Assembly (NCBI GenBank): GCA_910583605.1
Contig: CAJTXN010000001.1
Location: 372,001 to 436,000 of the forward strand
Direction: 5' to 3'
DNA length: 64,000 bases
DNA from: an uncultured Lachnospiraceae bacterium
GTDB taxonomy: Bacteria; Bacillota; Clostridia; Lachnospirales; Lachnospiraceae
In this document: in pieces, positions 25,042-34,709 of the stretch
Layout of the letters: each line of letters starts with the position of its first letter
Position numbering within the stretch: position 1 is the stretch's first letter
Notes under the pieces: generated by a model
What the model was told of the DNA's origin: nothing
The model's input: only the letters and a program-made list of their open reading frames with translations
Databases searched by the model: none
Translations under genes and position numbers: made by a program

Positions 25042-26562
25042 TCAAGCCAATTCCGTATCTAATTCAAACCAAAATTCCACACCGTCTTTTTTATTAGAAA
25101 CTCCGCATTCCCTGCCGTGGGATTTCATAATGGCCCGTACGATGGATAAACCGATGCCGCTTCCCCCGTATTCCCTGGTTCTTGCCTTATCCACTTTATA
25201 AAACTTGATCCATATTTTTTCCAGTTCCTCTTCCGGAATCTGATTTCCTGAATTAAATACAAGAATCCTGACTTTATTTTCCATATTGCGAACCGAAATC
25301 TTAACTTCCTTTCGTCCCAATGCATAATGTATTGCATTTGTCACATAATTTGTGACAACTCCTTCAATCTGAAATTCGTCCGCATATACGTAGACCGGCT
25401 CCGCTTCTTCAAATACAATGTGAATTTCATTCTGTTTTATCATATAATCCAGCGAATCCAGTACGCCATGAACCAGCATAATGATATCAAAACGTTCAAA
25501 CTGTATATGGTCTCCGCCGGATTCCAACTGATTCAGCATTAAAAGATTTTTAACCAGTTTATTCATCTTTTCCGCTTCGTCCATAATCACTTCACAATAA
25601 AATTCCCTGGACTCCGCATCATCATTCACACATTCCGACAGCCCCTCCGCGTATCCCTGAATCAGCGCGATTGGTGTTTTCAGTTCATGAGATACATTGG
25701 AAATGAAATCTTTTCTCATTTCATCAATTTCTTCTTTACGGGCAATATCTTTCTGCAGCCGGTTATTTGCACTTTTTAATTCTACAATAGTCTCTTTCAG
25801 CCGGTCGGACAGTTTGTTCATACTGTTTCCCAGCACCGCGATTTCATCGTCAGAATCAGAAATATATTTTGCATTAAAATCTAGATTTGACATTCGTTCG
25901 GAAAGATTGGCCAAATCCAGAATCGGACGGGTAAACTTCTCAGAAACAAAATAAACGATTACAACACTGATGATTAATATGGCGATTCCGATATATAAAA
26001 AAAATACGCGGGATACTGCAGCACTTTCCTGTATACTCTCCACAGTCATCCGCATCAGAAACAGCTTATTTTCATTAAATCTTCCATAAATCTCCAGATA
26101 TCCCTCTCCGCCAGTATTCAGGCTCTGAAATATATATTTATTGGTCCTTTTAATGATAGAAACATTATCATCATTGATCCCAAAGTCAATGATGGCAAGC
26201 CGAAGGCTCAATTCCGCTCCGTTACCGTATTGAAACACCAGTGAATTATTGGTTCCCAGTATTACAACTGCGATTCCATAGCTTTCACATATCCCAGATA
26301 ATTTATATTGTGCTGTTTCCGAAATTCCATATGTGCCGCTTTCCGAATTCACAATTTCATTCATATCCTCATAAGCTTCCATAAAAGCATCCTGCTTGGA
26401 TTTCATATAAAAATCATCTAATAATAAATGATTCAGCAGTAAATATAATAAAAATGTCCCGCCAATGATATACAGCATAAGCATGATCAGTTTGATTCGA
26501 ATGGAATCCGTCAGTTTAACATTCAATACATGATCTTTTTTTCCTTTGTTTTCAGATTTCAA
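25042..26562 (-). CDS. Sensor histidine kinase (HAMP, HisKA, HATPase)
   Basis: Membrane sensor kinase that autophosphorylates His292 in the H box SHELKTPIALIQG and passes phosphate to the adjacent regulator. Two membrane spans (about residues 22-45 and 186-207) bracket an extracellular sensor domain of about 140 residues. HAMP follows to about 260, with a coiled-coil stretch, then the ATPase with the N box VTNYVTNAIHYAL and G boxes ending in GGSGIGLSIVRAIMKSHG. I start it at the TTG at 26562, which overlaps the regulator's stop codon, giving 506 residues; a longer in-frame start inside the regulator gene is unlikely. The stimulus is unknown. Confidence 0.87.
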   Translation of the reverse strand: MKSENKGKKDHVLNVKLTDSIRIKLIMLMLYIIGGTFLLYLLLNHLLLDDFYMKSKQDAFMEAYEDMNEIVNSESGTYGISETAQYKLSGICESYGIAVVILGTNNSLVFQYGNGAELSLRLAIIDFGINDDNVSIIKRTNKYIFQSLNTGGEGYLEIYGRFNENKLFLMRMTVESIQESAAVSRVFFLYIGIAILIISVVIVYFVSEKFTRPILDLANLSERMSNLDFNAKYISDSDDEIAVLGNSMNKLSDRLKETIVELKSANNRLQKDIARKEEIDEMRKDFISNVSHELKTPIALIQGYAEGLSECVNDDAESREFYCEVIMDEAEKMNKLVKNLLMLNQLESGGDHIQFERFDIIMLVHGVLDSLDYMIKQNEIHIVFEEAEPVYVYADEFQIEGVVTNYVTNAIHYALGRKEVKISVRNMENKVRILVFNSGNQIPEEELEKIWIKFYKVDKARTREYGGSGIGLSIVRAIMKSHGRECGVSNKKDGVEFWFELDTELA

Positions 26563-27226
26563 ATTTATACCCCATTCCCCAGATGGTCTTAATATATTCA
26601 CCACAGTCCCCAAGCTTGCTTCTCAATTTTTTTACATGGGTATCAATGGTTCTGGCATCTCCGAAATAATCATAATTCCATACATTATTTAATATTTTTT
26701 CCCTGGACAGAGCGATTCCTTTATTCTCAACAAAGTAGACCAGAAGCTCGAATTCTTTAAAGCTCAGATCAATATTTTCTCCATTCGCCTTCACCTGATG
26801 CGCGGCTTTGTCAATCAGTATATTTCCGGCCTCTACCACTTCGGAAGTATCCAGCTTATTCGTCCTTCGAAGCAGTGCATCCACCCGTGCCACCAGTATC
26901 TTCGGACTGAACGGTTTTGATATATATTCATCCACTCCCAGCTCAAATCCCAGCAATTCATCATGCTCCTCCGACTTTGCAGTCAGCATGACGATAGGCA
27001 CTTTGGATTCTTTCCTGATTTCCCGGCAAACCTGCCAGCCGTCCATCTTCGGCATCATAATATCCAGAATGATCAGTGCAATATCTTTTTCAATATAAAA
27101 TCGTTCCACAGCTTCTTCTCCGTCTGCTGCTTCAATTACCTCATATCCTTTTTTGGATAAAAAATCATTTACCAGTTTTCTCATTCTGCTTTCATCATCT
27201 ACCATTAATATTTTAAGACTGTTCAT
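26552..27226 (-). CDS. OmpR/PhoB-family response regulator
   Basis: DNA-binding regulator, 224 residues. The receiver domain (1-120) has acidic residues Asp10-Asp11, phospho-acceptor Asp55 in LDIMMPKMDGWQ, Thr82 and Lys104. The winged-helix domain (about 128-222) contains LSFKEFELLVYFVENKGIAL and DARTIDTHVKKLR. It overlaps the kinase gene at its 3' end, so the two form a partner pair. AAAGGAG precedes the ATG at 27226. Targets unknown; regulation of the downstream lipoprotein gene is possible. Confidence 0.93.
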   Translation of the reverse strand: MNSLKILMVDDESRMRKLVNDFLSKKGYEVIEAADGEEAVERFYIEKDIALIILDIMMPKMDGWQVCREIRKESKVPIVMLTAKSEEHDELLGFELGVDEYISKPFSPKILVARVDALLRRTNKLDTSEVVEAGNILIDKAAHQVKANGENIDLSFKEFELLVYFVENKGIALSREKILNNVWNYDYFGDARTIDTHVKKLRSKLGDCGEYIKTIWGMGYKFEI

Positions 27227-27377
27227 ATCGTCCGGCTCCTTTCAACAGATTCTCACTCGACAGACAGCAGCAAACGGAGCTGGAACGAAACTAATGCGCC
27301 AAAGCACAAAGTTTCATTGTTGTCCGTCAGGAATCATTTTTTATCAGTGTATCATTCAAATATGATTATTCTGTGAA

Positions 27378-27941
27378 TCACCGGTTTTGTCCATGCTCCA
27401 GTTCCCACTGCTGAATATACGATTCTCTTTCTTCTAAATCGTTTTGCCATGATATGTACTCATTCTCTATTTGTTCCCGAAATGCCTGCTCGTCAAACCG
27501 ATGGGAATATTTCACAATCAGAAACATTGCGGCAATTACGATCACTAATACTATATTTACAATCAGTGATTTCACAAACTTATCTTTATATTTTTGTGCA
27601 GCTTTTTTAGTTTTATCAGTGTTTTTCGAATATTCCGTTATTTTTTTATCCGGCTGCTGTTCACTGTTTTTTTCATCATTTATTTTTATAGCTTTAATTT
27701 CACTTTTGTCAATCGTTTTTACCGCTAACAGTTCTTTCTGCAGGCTCCGCAAATATTCCAGTCCTACCGGGGTTTTAAACAGATTATCTTCCAGCAGTTT
27801 ATTATATACGCTTAATGCAATTTTATGATTGCTCATATTTCCCTGACTTTTAATCTTTGAAATCATTTCCAATTCGTTTTTTGCCGTATCTGCAGAAGCC
27901 TTATTATCAAATTCATACCCCATTATAACATATTTTTCCAT
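27378..27941 (-). CDS. Unknown protein with one membrane span
   Basis: 187-residue protein I do not recognise. The N-terminal ~85 residues look like a helical cytoplasmic domain (MEKYVIMGYEFDNKASADTA and on). A charged Lys/Glu/Asp linker follows, then one hydrophobic segment (SLIVNIVLVIVIAAMFLIV, about 133-152) and a short acidic helical tail. The ATG at 27941, with GAGG upstream, is preferred to a TTG-type start seven codons earlier. It is upstream of the two-component system and divergent from the transglutaminase-like gene. Confidence 0.6.
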   Translation of the reverse strand: MEKYVIMGYEFDNKASADTAKNELEMISKIKSQGNMSNHKIALSVYNKLLEDNLFKTPVGLEYLRSLQKELLAVKTIDKSEIKAIKINDEKNSEQQPDKKITEYSKNTDKTKKAAQKYKDKFVKSLIVNIVLVIVIAAMFLIVKYSHRFDEQAFREQIENEYISWQNDLEERESYIQQWELEHGQNR

Positions 27942-28117
27942 TTCCAGGTACCTCGTTTCCAATATAATTCATGAAAAACAGCTTTTTTCACATTATAGCA
28001 TATTTTTTTCAGGAACCAAACCACTTTATCCTTGCTTTATTGAAAATAATATTGTAGATTATTAATAGAATCGAACCGTTATTGCAAATGCAGTAACAAA
28101 ATAATTGGAGGTGTAAA

Positions 28118-28951
28118 TTGAAACATTTCAGGTTACTTTTATATCCATTTTTGTTTCTTTCCATGTTTTTCATATATTTTTATCTGTATGGCAGTCCTTT
28201 TACCCAATACAGTGTAAAAGATTCTACGATTCAAAAAATCATTGACGAAACGATAGATACATCCATGTCTGATTATGAGAAAATCAAAGCTATTCATGAT
28301 TACATAGTTGTTAACACGGTATATGATCAGGAAAACCTTGAAAACAATTCGATTCCCGATATCGATTATACCGCAAAAGGTGTATTTGAAAAAGGAATTG
28401 CCGTTTGTCGCGGATATGCTGAAGCATTTCAGCTTCTAATGGATGCACTGGATATCGAATGCCAGATTGTTACCGGATATGCAGAAAACACTACTCACGC
28501 CTGGAATATCGTAAAATTAGACGGTGAATGGTATCATGTGGATACTACATTTGATGACCCTATTGACGATTCGATGGAGCACCCATACGACAATCTCCGG
28601 TATGATTATTTTCTGATCAATGATGAACAGATATTTTTGGATCATATAATGGAAAGCAAGGCACCGGCATGTACTTCCGATCAGTATATGTATGGAGAGA
28701 AGAAATATAATACACCATATGAAATTGTTGAAAATGCTGCTGAAATTCCTGCTGTCTATACCAGATATTATAATTCCGGAATTAACAATGTAACGTTTTA
28801 CTTTCCTGAAAATGCAGATTTAAGTTCTGCCGGTATCATTAACAGAATCGGTACACAGTTATTTTCAAGCGGAAATCATGTAACCGGCTGTTCTTATACA
28901 GCCATAACAAAATGCGGGGATTATTATTATACGACAATAACCGTAAATTAA
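28118..28951 (+). CDS. Membrane-anchored transglutaminase-like domain protein
   Basis: 277-residue protein with an N-terminal signal anchor (about residues 5-25) and an extracellular transglutaminase/protease-like fold. The triad is visible: Cys97 in AVCRGYAEAF, His127 in THAWNIV and Asp142 in YHVDTTFDDP. Related proteins act as cysteine proteases, transglutaminases or cell-wall modifying enzymes; the substrate is unknown. The start is TTG at 28118 with GGAGGT at 28107-28112. A weak promoter (TTGCTT, 17 bp, TAGATT) may lie about 70 bp upstream. Confidence 0.82.
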   Translation: MKHFRLLLYPFLFLSMFFIYFYLYGSPFTQYSVKDSTIQKIIDETIDTSMSDYEKIKAIHDYIVVNTVYDQENLENNSIPDIDYTAKGVFEKGIAVCRGYAEAFQLLMDALDIECQIVTGYAENTTHAWNIVKLDGEWYHVDTTFDDPIDDSMEHPYDNLRYDYFLINDEQIFLDHIMESKAPACTSDQYMYGEKKYNTPYEIVENAAEIPAVYTRYYNSGINNVTFYFPENADLSSAGIINRIGTQLFSSGNHVTGCSYTAITKCGDYYYTTITVN

Positions 28952-28991
28952 CAGAAGAACACATACATCGTTCCAGATAACCGACTCTATA

Positions 28992-29029
28992 AAAAAATCG
29001 CTGCAAGCACTATGCTTACAGCGATTTTT
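28992..29029. terminator. Bidirectional terminator
   Basis: AAAAATCGCTG and CAGCGATTTTT pair with an inner AAGCA/TGCTT stem. A- and T-runs on both sides allow it to serve the transglutaminase-like gene (+) and the lipoprotein gene (-), which converge here. Confidence 0.85.
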
Positions 29030-29065
29030 CCTTTAGGATTGTTTTATAGTCCTTTTTTATAAATT

Positions 29066-29929
29066 TTATTCGTCCTTTGCTGCTAAAGCTTCTTCCGGAA
29101 CAGTGATCGTAACTGCATCATAAGAATCAACTGTAAACTCAATCACACACTTTTTAAGTTCGTATGTTGCACCCTGCATTTCAAATTTATCCATATCAAG
29201 TGCAACTGACATGGACTGCGGCAGATACTTCTCTGCATCTACAACAACTGTAATGATCACCATAAAATCCGGTATCGCAGAAAGATCTACTCCCAAAGAA
29301 GAAGAATCTGCACCGGCATCCTCTGCCATTTCCAAAAGTTTCTTACTGTCCATTTTTGCAACTATGGTATAATTACCTTTTTTCAATTCAGATGTTATAT
29401 CGCTGCAATATTCTTTTATATCAGCAAAACTAACATCTTTTAAAGAAGACTGAAGCCCCTGCAGCATACCGGAATACTCAGATATGTCATCTTCCTCATA
29501 GTTCCATTCGCCATCTTCTTTGGAATATACATCCATGGAATCTCCGTTTGCAACAGCATAATTTTCAAATTCCATATTCTGCGACTGTCCCATTGCATCC
29601 ATATTAAATTCACCTTTCATATAGGATGCCTTTGGTTCAGTGGATGTCTTGGCTTCAATGGTACCATCTATACCCATTTCAGCTTTTGCATCTACTCCAT
29701 CTGAAGAAACCGTTATTTTCATAGCCAGTTCAACATTACCACTCATGGTTATACCATCAACATCTGTTGAAGTTGTTTTAATCTTTTCAAATAACTGTTC
29801 TGTTGATAACTGGTCAGCAGAGCCGGCATTCGCATCCTTTTCCACCTCAGAAGAACCACATGCAGCCATTGCCATAGCCAATACGACTACTAACACTAAA
29901 CTTACTAATTTTTTTAAGTTCTTTTTCAT
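29066..29929 (-). CDS. Lipoprotein, possibly DUF6612/LolA-fold type
   Basis: 287-residue predicted lipoprotein with a signal sequence and lipobox MAACGSS. The mature part looks like a beta-rich half-barrel: GITMSGNVELAMKITVSSDG, then DGTIEAKTS, FNMDAMGQSQNMEFENYAV and a C-terminal YDAVTITVPEEA. This layout resembles extracellular DUF6612-like lipoproteins that may carry lipids or be processed during cell-wall work; the family call is from memory and weak. The ATG at 29929 with GGAG is preferred to one 18 bp upstream. It is monocistronic with a terminator after it. Confidence 0.6.
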   Translation of the reverse strand: MKKNLKKLVSLVLVVVLAMAMAACGSSEVEKDANAGSADQLSTEQLFEKIKTTSTDVDGITMSGNVELAMKITVSSDGVDAKAEMGIDGTIEAKTSTEPKASYMKGEFNMDAMGQSQNMEFENYAVANGDSMDVYSKEDGEWNYEEDDISEYSGMLQGLQSSLKDVSFADIKEYCSDITSELKKGNYTIVAKMDSKKLLEMAEDAGADSSSLGVDLSAIPDFMVIITVVVDAEKYLPQSMSVALDMDKFEMQGATYELKKCVIEFTVDSYDAVTITVPEEALAAKDE

Positions 29930-30130
29930 AATCATTCTCCATTTCATAAATTTTTGTTGTTTTTACAACTTCCTTTGAATTTTAACACCATTACTGAATA
30001 ACGTCAAGATTTTTCATTACAAAATTTTATTTTTACATATATATATAACATATTATGACAGACAAATTCCATAAAATAATACTATTATAACTTTTATCAT
30101 AAGCATTTCTGTTGACAGATACCTGCACGG

Positions 30131-30177
30131 ACAAAAAGAAATGCTGCCGCAACCGGTTTCCGGTATCTGCAGCAACA
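30131..30177 (-). terminator. Terminator of the DUF5688 gene
   Basis: ATGCTGC/GCAGCAACAT outer pairs and an ACCGG/CCGGT inner stem, followed on the minus strand by TTTCTTTTTG (30131-30140). It ends 44 bp beyond the stop of the DUF5688 gene. Confidence 0.75.
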
Positions 30178-30220
30178 TTCCTGTTATACAAATGATTCTA
30201 AAATTATATTTAACCAGATA

Positions 30221-31195
30221 TTACATCTGAATTTCATCCCGGACTCTGTCATAATAATATACACAATCCGAAAGAACATCTCCCTCCTCTAATTCATTTC
30301 GATTTACATCCCGTACCATTCTGCTTAATTCCGCCCGGTTGATATCCTCTGCCACTGGAACCAGAATTACTTCATGTACCGAACTGGGTAGTATATATAT
30401 ATCCTTATTTTTCTGATTTGCAAAATCATTCAATACATGCTCATATAAAATACAGGAAGCGCCGTTCATCTTCTGTTTATTGGTAAGTACATACATTTCC
30501 ACTGCATCTTCGGCTTCCCTCACTCCTTTTAACAAACCTTCCGCCACAACCTCCGGAGAAGGAAATTTACAATTCTCATCATATCTGAAATCATTTTCAT
30601 ATATCGTATTCTCAATATCACTGACCAAAATATCTTTAATTACATCATTCATATCTCTTAAATCACAGGGCAGAATGACCGGTGTATTTTTTTTCGCGGT
30701 CTCATAAAGTTCTTCTACAGTCAATCCCCACATATCCATATGAACATTATGAATCAGTGCGGTTGCACTTCCCAGAAAATCATTGTCCACAAGACAATAG
30801 AATACAATTGCCAAATCAAGGATTTCCACAAAAGGAATCTGAGATAACAATTTTTCATTTGCCGCTTTATTAATCAGTTTATATGCCACCCGTCCTCTGA
30901 TTCCGTTAAAATTTTTAAACAAATCCACATTAAATTCCAGTTTATCCCTGTGACTTTCATATAACTGATAAATCTCACTTACAATTTCCCCCGGTTCCCT
31001 GCCATTCTCGTATTCTTTGTAATAGGAATTCAGATAAATCGTAGGTGCTACATTGGTTTCATTGCTGGATATGGTTAATGCATCCAATTCCACATCATTA
31101 TTTTTCAATACCTTATTGATAGTTACCGTCTTATCATTACCGACTGCCTCAGCCATATAGTCCCTGATACAGGCAATAAATTCTTCATAGTTCAT
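30221..31195 (-). CDS. DUF5688 family protein
   Basis: 324-residue soluble protein of a family (DUF5688) widespread in Lachnospiraceae and without known function. Recognisable parts are NNDVELDALTISSNETNVAP, then PTIYLNSYYKEYENG, NKAANEKLLSQIPFVEILDL and a C-terminal LPSSVHEVILVPVAED. In many genomes it occurs in multiple copies. GGAGG lies four bases before the ATG at 31195. It is monocistronic, flanked by non-coding DNA and a terminator. Confidence 0.8.
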   Translation of the reverse strand: MNYEEFIACIRDYMAEAVGNDKTVTINKVLKNNDVELDALTISSNETNVAPTIYLNSYYKEYENGREPGEIVSEIYQLYESHRDKLEFNVDLFKNFNGIRGRVAYKLINKAANEKLLSQIPFVEILDLAIVFYCLVDNDFLGSATALIHNVHMDMWGLTVEELYETAKKNTPVILPCDLRDMNDVIKDILVSDIENTIYENDFRYDENCKFPSPEVVAEGLLKGVREAEDAVEMYVLTNKQKMNGASCILYEHVLNDFANQKNKDIYILPSSVHEVILVPVAEDINRAELSRMVRDVNRNELEEGDVLSDCVYYYDRVRDEIQM

Positions 31196-31460
31196 TCAGC
31201 CTCCATTTACGTTTGCATACGTATTCCATTATTAATTTTTTCATATATTTCGGCGCCTTAATAAATTTATATCGTATTCCGACCGTATTGTCAATGAACT
31301 ATTTTCACAAATTAATTTATGATATTATGTTTAGTTTAACGTTTTTATTGCGGATAACCATAAGAATTACTATACAATTGAATTGGATTTTCTACAAATC
31401 TTCCAAAAAACCGCTTATTTATTGTTTAATATTTATAATTTACAGTATCCGGACACAAAT
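31196..31460. other. AT-rich gap between DUF5688 gene and efp
   Basis: No gene is supported in this stretch. It should hold the promoter of the minus-strand DUF5688 gene, but no clear -35/-10 pair stands out. Short plus-strand reading frames are AT-rich and lack ribosome sites. Confidence 0.4.
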
Positions 31461-31503
31461 AAAAAACTGCATATTGTTCAATTTTAATTCAACAATATAC
31501 AGT
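31461..31503 (-). terminator. Terminator of efp
   Basis: On the minus strand ACTGTATATTGTT and AACAATATGCAGT pair around an AT-rich loop and run into TTTTTTATTTG. Confidence 0.85.
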
Positions 31504-31543
31504 CCAATAATAACATTTATTACATAACCGACACAGAGAAACA

Positions 31544-32101
31544 TTATATTCTGGATAAATATTCACCTGTACGTGTATCAATTTTGATTTTATCCCCCTG
31601 CTCCACAAACAAAGGAACATAAACGGTAGCTCCCGTTTCAACAACTGCAGGCTTTGTAGCACCTGTAGCCGTATCACCTTTAAAGCCCGGCTCTGTTTCC
31701 GTAATTTCCAGTTCTGCAAACAATGGCGGCTCTATGGCAAATACATTTCCATTATGAGAGCACATCTTAACCATATCATTTTCTTTTACAAACTTTAAAG
31801 AGTCTCCTATACTATCAGCATCCAATGAAATCTGATCATATGTTTCAACATCCATAAAGTGAAATAAATCACCGTCAGAATATAAGTACTGCATATCCTT
31901 TCTGTCAATTCTGGCCTGCGGACATTTTTCTGTAGGCCGAAACGTTTTTTCAACCACTCCGCCGTTCTTAATGTTTTTTAATTTTGTTCTTACAAACGCA
32001 GCACCTTTTCCTGGCTTTACATGTTGAAATTCGATAATCTGATAAATATTATTATCCAATTCAATTGTTATTCCATTCCTAAAATCGCCTGCTGATATCA
32101 T
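31544..32101 (-). CDS. efp: Translation elongation factor P
   Basis: Three-domain ribosome-binding protein that relieves stalling at polyproline stretches. 185 residues, normal length. The KOW domain begins MISAGDFRNG, with the conserved loop VKPGKGAAFVRTK whose tip is K32. The last domain contains DKIKIDTRTGEYLSRI, the usual EF-P ending. AAGGAGG precedes the ATG at 32101. No genes for lysylation are in the window; Lys32 may be modified otherwise or not at all. It lies downstream of aroK but has its own terminator. Confidence 0.98.
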   Translation of the reverse strand: MISAGDFRNGITIELDNNIYQIIEFQHVKPGKGAAFVRTKLKNIKNGGVVEKTFRPTEKCPQARIDRKDMQYLYSDGDLFHFMDVETYDQISLDADSIGDSLKFVKENDMVKMCSHNGNVFAIEPPLFAELEITETEPGFKGDTATGATKPAVVETGATVYVPLFVEQGDKIKIDTRTGEYLSRI

Positions 32102-32205
32102 GTAAAATTCCTCCTTAAATTAACTTACAGCATTTAAATATTTTAGTCAAATCGTCAAAACTCAATAACTTATACTAGTTTATAATAATATAGACTTTTT
32201 TTCAA

Positions 32206-32736
32206 CTATTTTTTATCAAATTTACCAATCTTTAATATAATTTCTCCGGCAACTGCAGAAATATCCTTCTTGTCCGTTTCTATCACTATATCTGCCACTT
32301 CCGTATAACGCGGCTTTCTTTTTTCCATAAGTTGTTTTATATATCCTACATTCATATGTCCGTTTAAAATCGGCCGGTCCGTACTGTATCTGACACGCTT
32401 ATAAATAGTCTCCGGTTCAGCCGTCAGCAAGACGATTACGCCGTTCCGTTTCATACATTCCACATTCTCATCCCGAAGCACCGCACCGCCGCCGCATGAC
32501 ACAATCCGGCCGGTGGTCTGCTGAATTTCCTTCAGACAGGCCGTTTCAATATCACGAAATGCAGCTTCCCCGGATTCCGCAAATATATCTGAAATACTCT
32601 TTCCTTCATGTTTTACGATATATGCATCCATATCTATTTCAGGTATCTGCATCTGTCGGCTTAATTCATGGGATACCGTGGTCTTTCCGGTTCCCATAAA
32701 CCCAATCAGCATAATATTATTCTCTTTTATCTCCAT
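32206..32736 (-). CDS. aroK: Shikimate kinase
   Basis: P-loop kinase that phosphorylates shikimate at the 3-hydroxyl with ATP in aromatic amino-acid synthesis. The Walker A motif GFMGTGKTT is at 12-20, the shikimate-binding DMDAYI at 35-40, SCGGGAVLR follows, and YSTDRPIL gives the lid Arg. 176 residues, full length. It follows aroD by 34 bp on the same strand and belongs with aroD and the divergent aroE to the shikimate pathway. Confidence 0.96.
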   Translation of the reverse strand: MEIKENNIMLIGFMGTGKTTVSHELSRQMQIPEIDMDAYIVKHEGKSISDIFAESGEAAFRDIETACLKEIQQTTGRIVSCGGGAVLRDENVECMKRNGVIVLLTAEPETIYKRVRYSTDRPILNGHMNVGYIKQLMEKRKPRYTEVADIVIETDKKDISAVAGEIILKIGKFDKK

Positions 32737-32770
32737 TTTTATTCTCCATTCATAGTTCTTTCGGTATTTA

Positions 32771-33538
32771 TCATTCTTTCTCCAGATTACGGTTGAGCAG
32801 CTCCAGCATAACTTTCAATTCGCCTGCCTCTAACTGTCCCGGTGCGGAGGATGGTCCGACCGCACCAAAGGTAATGGCACTTCCGAAAATTTGTCCCGCT
32901 ATCCTGCTTAAAATTCCGGTTCTGCCCATAGACATGGTTACAATGGGAATTTCCCCGAACTGACTGTTAACCTCATGGGTGGCTGTAAGCAATGTCAACA
33001 AATCATCCACTGTGGACGGCATAACGGCAATCTTTGCAATATCTGCATTCAGACTCTGCATTTTTATCAGTCTGGCTATAATTTCAAACTTCACCGGTGT
33101 TTTATTAAAATCATGGTTGGAAAGAATCACCTTTATGCCAAACCGATGTGCTTCCCGGATGATATCTTTTACCAGTTCCTCTCCCTGAAACAATTCAACA
33201 TCAATAATATCTGTCATTCCTGTTGCCAGAATCTGTTTCAGATATTCCCGATATTTCTCTTTTGATATTTCCGATTCGCCGCCTTCACCCGCTGTCCGCA
33301 GTGTAAAAATAACCGGCTGTACAATTATTTTGTTAAGTGTTTGCAATATTTCCCTGACAGCCCCTATATCTTCAAATTGTTCAAAATAATCAATTCTGAT
33401 TTCAACCAGATCGCAGGATACTCCCGCTGTCATCTCCGCCTGTCTGATGATTTCCTCCCTGCTCCTGCCTACAATGGGTACACATATTTTAGGCATTCCT
33501 TCGCCAATAATGACATTTTTCACTTTCACTGTTTTCAT
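32771..33538 (-). CDS. aroD: 3-dehydroquinate dehydratase, type I
   Basis: Class I dehydroquinase that makes 3-dehydroshikimate through a Schiff base. VEIRIDYFE gives the N-terminal Glu-Arg strand, SNHDF the catalytic His, and IAKIAVMPS the Schiff-base Lys. SMGRTGILSRIAGQIFGSAI completes the active site. I start it at the ATG at 33538, which has GAGG six bases upstream; 19 further codons upstream have no ribosome site. 255 residues, typical. Operon with aroK; divergent from aroE. Confidence 0.96.
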   Translation of the reverse strand: MKTVKVKNVIIGEGMPKICVPIVGRSREEIIRQAEMTAGVSCDLVEIRIDYFEQFEDIGAVREILQTLNKIIVQPVIFTLRTAGEGGESEISKEKYREYLKQILATGMTDIIDVELFQGEELVKDIIREAHRFGIKVILSNHDFNKTPVKFEIIARLIKMQSLNADIAKIAVMPSTVDDLLTLLTATHEVNSQFGEIPIVTMSMGRTGILSRIAGQIFGSAITFGAVGPSSAPGQLEAGELKVMLELLNRNLEKE

Positions 33539-33691
33539 TTTATACCTCCGCATATCACAGAAAAAACTGCAATACTGCACAAATATTAGTTTCATTTAAA
33601 ATATATCTGAATTATCATTCATTATACCATTCTGTAAAGCAATAATCAATTCATTCTCCTGAATAAAATATTATTCCCTGTTCCGCATTGG

Positions 33692-33720
33692 TTGACAGAT
33701 TCTTCATTTGGATTTAAGAT
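33692..33720 (+). promoter_or_regulatory. Sigma-A-type promoter of aroE
   Basis: TTGACA at 33692-33697 and TAAGAT at 33715-33720 with a 17-bp spacer, about 60 bp before the aroE start. Confidence 0.75.
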
Positions 33721-33783
33721 ATTTATGGAAAAATTTATAGAAATAATCAGATAATTCTTTATAAAACAGAAATGGAGGATTTT

Positions 33784-34653
33784 ATGAGCACTACAATAAC
33801 CGGACATACAAAATTAACGGGATTGCTGGGAAGCCCTGTTGCACACAGCATATCTCCTATGATGCATAATGAAGCTTTCAACCGGTTGGGATTGGATTAT
33901 GTATATCTTTGTTTCAATGTTGGCACCGACGGACTGAAAACCGCAGTCAACGGTTTGAAAGAAATCGGAATCCGAGGATTTAACTGTACAATGCCGGATA
34001 AAAATCTGATGTGTGAACTGGCTGACGAATTAAGCCCTGCCGCTTCCATGATCGGCGCCGTTAATACCGTTGTAAATGAAAACGGAAAACTCATCGGGCA
34101 TAATACGGACGGAATGGGATATATGCTGGCAGTCAAAGATGCCGGACACAATATAATCGGTAAAAACATGACTTTACTTGGAGCCGGAGGTGCCGCCACT
34201 GCCATTGCAGTTCAGGCTGCTTTGGACGGTGTTGCCAATATTAATATCTTTAGTATTCAAGACCAATTCTTTGACCGTGCGAAGAAAACAGCGGATTTAA
34301 TTAGTTCCAACACAAAATGCAACGCTTCCCTATTTGATCTTGCAGATAAAACAGAATTAAAAAAGAGTATTGCTTCCAGTGATATTTTAACAAACGGTAC
34401 CAGCGTTGGTATGGCACCAAATATTGATAATTGTATTATTACTGACGAAAGTGTTTTTCACGAAAATCTGATTGTTTCTGACATAATCTACAATCCGGAA
34501 GAAACAAAATTATTATCCATTGCTAAATCACATGGATGTAAAATTTTTAACGGTTTGTATATGCTGCTTTATCAGGGTGCCGAAGCCTTTAAAATATGGA
34601 CGGGAACGGATATGCCTGTTGAAATAATAAAAGAAAAGTATTTTAAAAGATAA
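33784..34653 (+). CDS. aroE: Shikimate dehydrogenase
   Basis: NADP-dependent reductase that converts 3-dehydroshikimate to shikimate. LLGSPVAHSISPMMHNEAF binds shikimate, NCTMPDKNLM carries the catalytic Lys, GAVNTVVNENG is conserved, and LLGAGGAATAIAVQAALDG is the Rossmann nucleotide loop. 289 residues from the ATG at 33784, chosen because GGAGG sits at the right distance; the ATG at 33772 would overlap it. NCTMPDK instead of the common NVTxPxK is a small change. It completes three shikimate steps in this locus. Confidence 0.96.
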   Translation: MSTTITGHTKLTGLLGSPVAHSISPMMHNEAFNRLGLDYVYLCFNVGTDGLKTAVNGLKEIGIRGFNCTMPDKNLMCELADELSPAASMIGAVNTVVNENGKLIGHNTDGMGYMLAVKDAGHNIIGKNMTLLGAGGAATAIAVQAALDGVANINIFSIQDQFFDRAKKTADLISSNTKCNASLFDLADKTELKKSIASSDILTNGTSVGMAPNIDNCIITDESVFHENLIVSDIIYNPEETKLLSIAKSHGCKIFNGLYMLLYQGAEAFKIWTGTDMPVEIIKEKYFKR

Positions 34654-34654
34654 T

Positions 34655-34693
34655 AAAATCCGCAGAAGCCTTTTTCACTTCTGCGGATTTTTT
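34655..34693 (+). terminator. Terminator of aroE
   Basis: AAAATCCGCAGAAG / CTTCTGCGGATTTT with T-run, directly after the stop. The A-run on the left may also end transcription from the opposite side. Confidence 0.9.
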
Positions 34694-34709
34694 ATTCAAT
34701 GAATCAAAT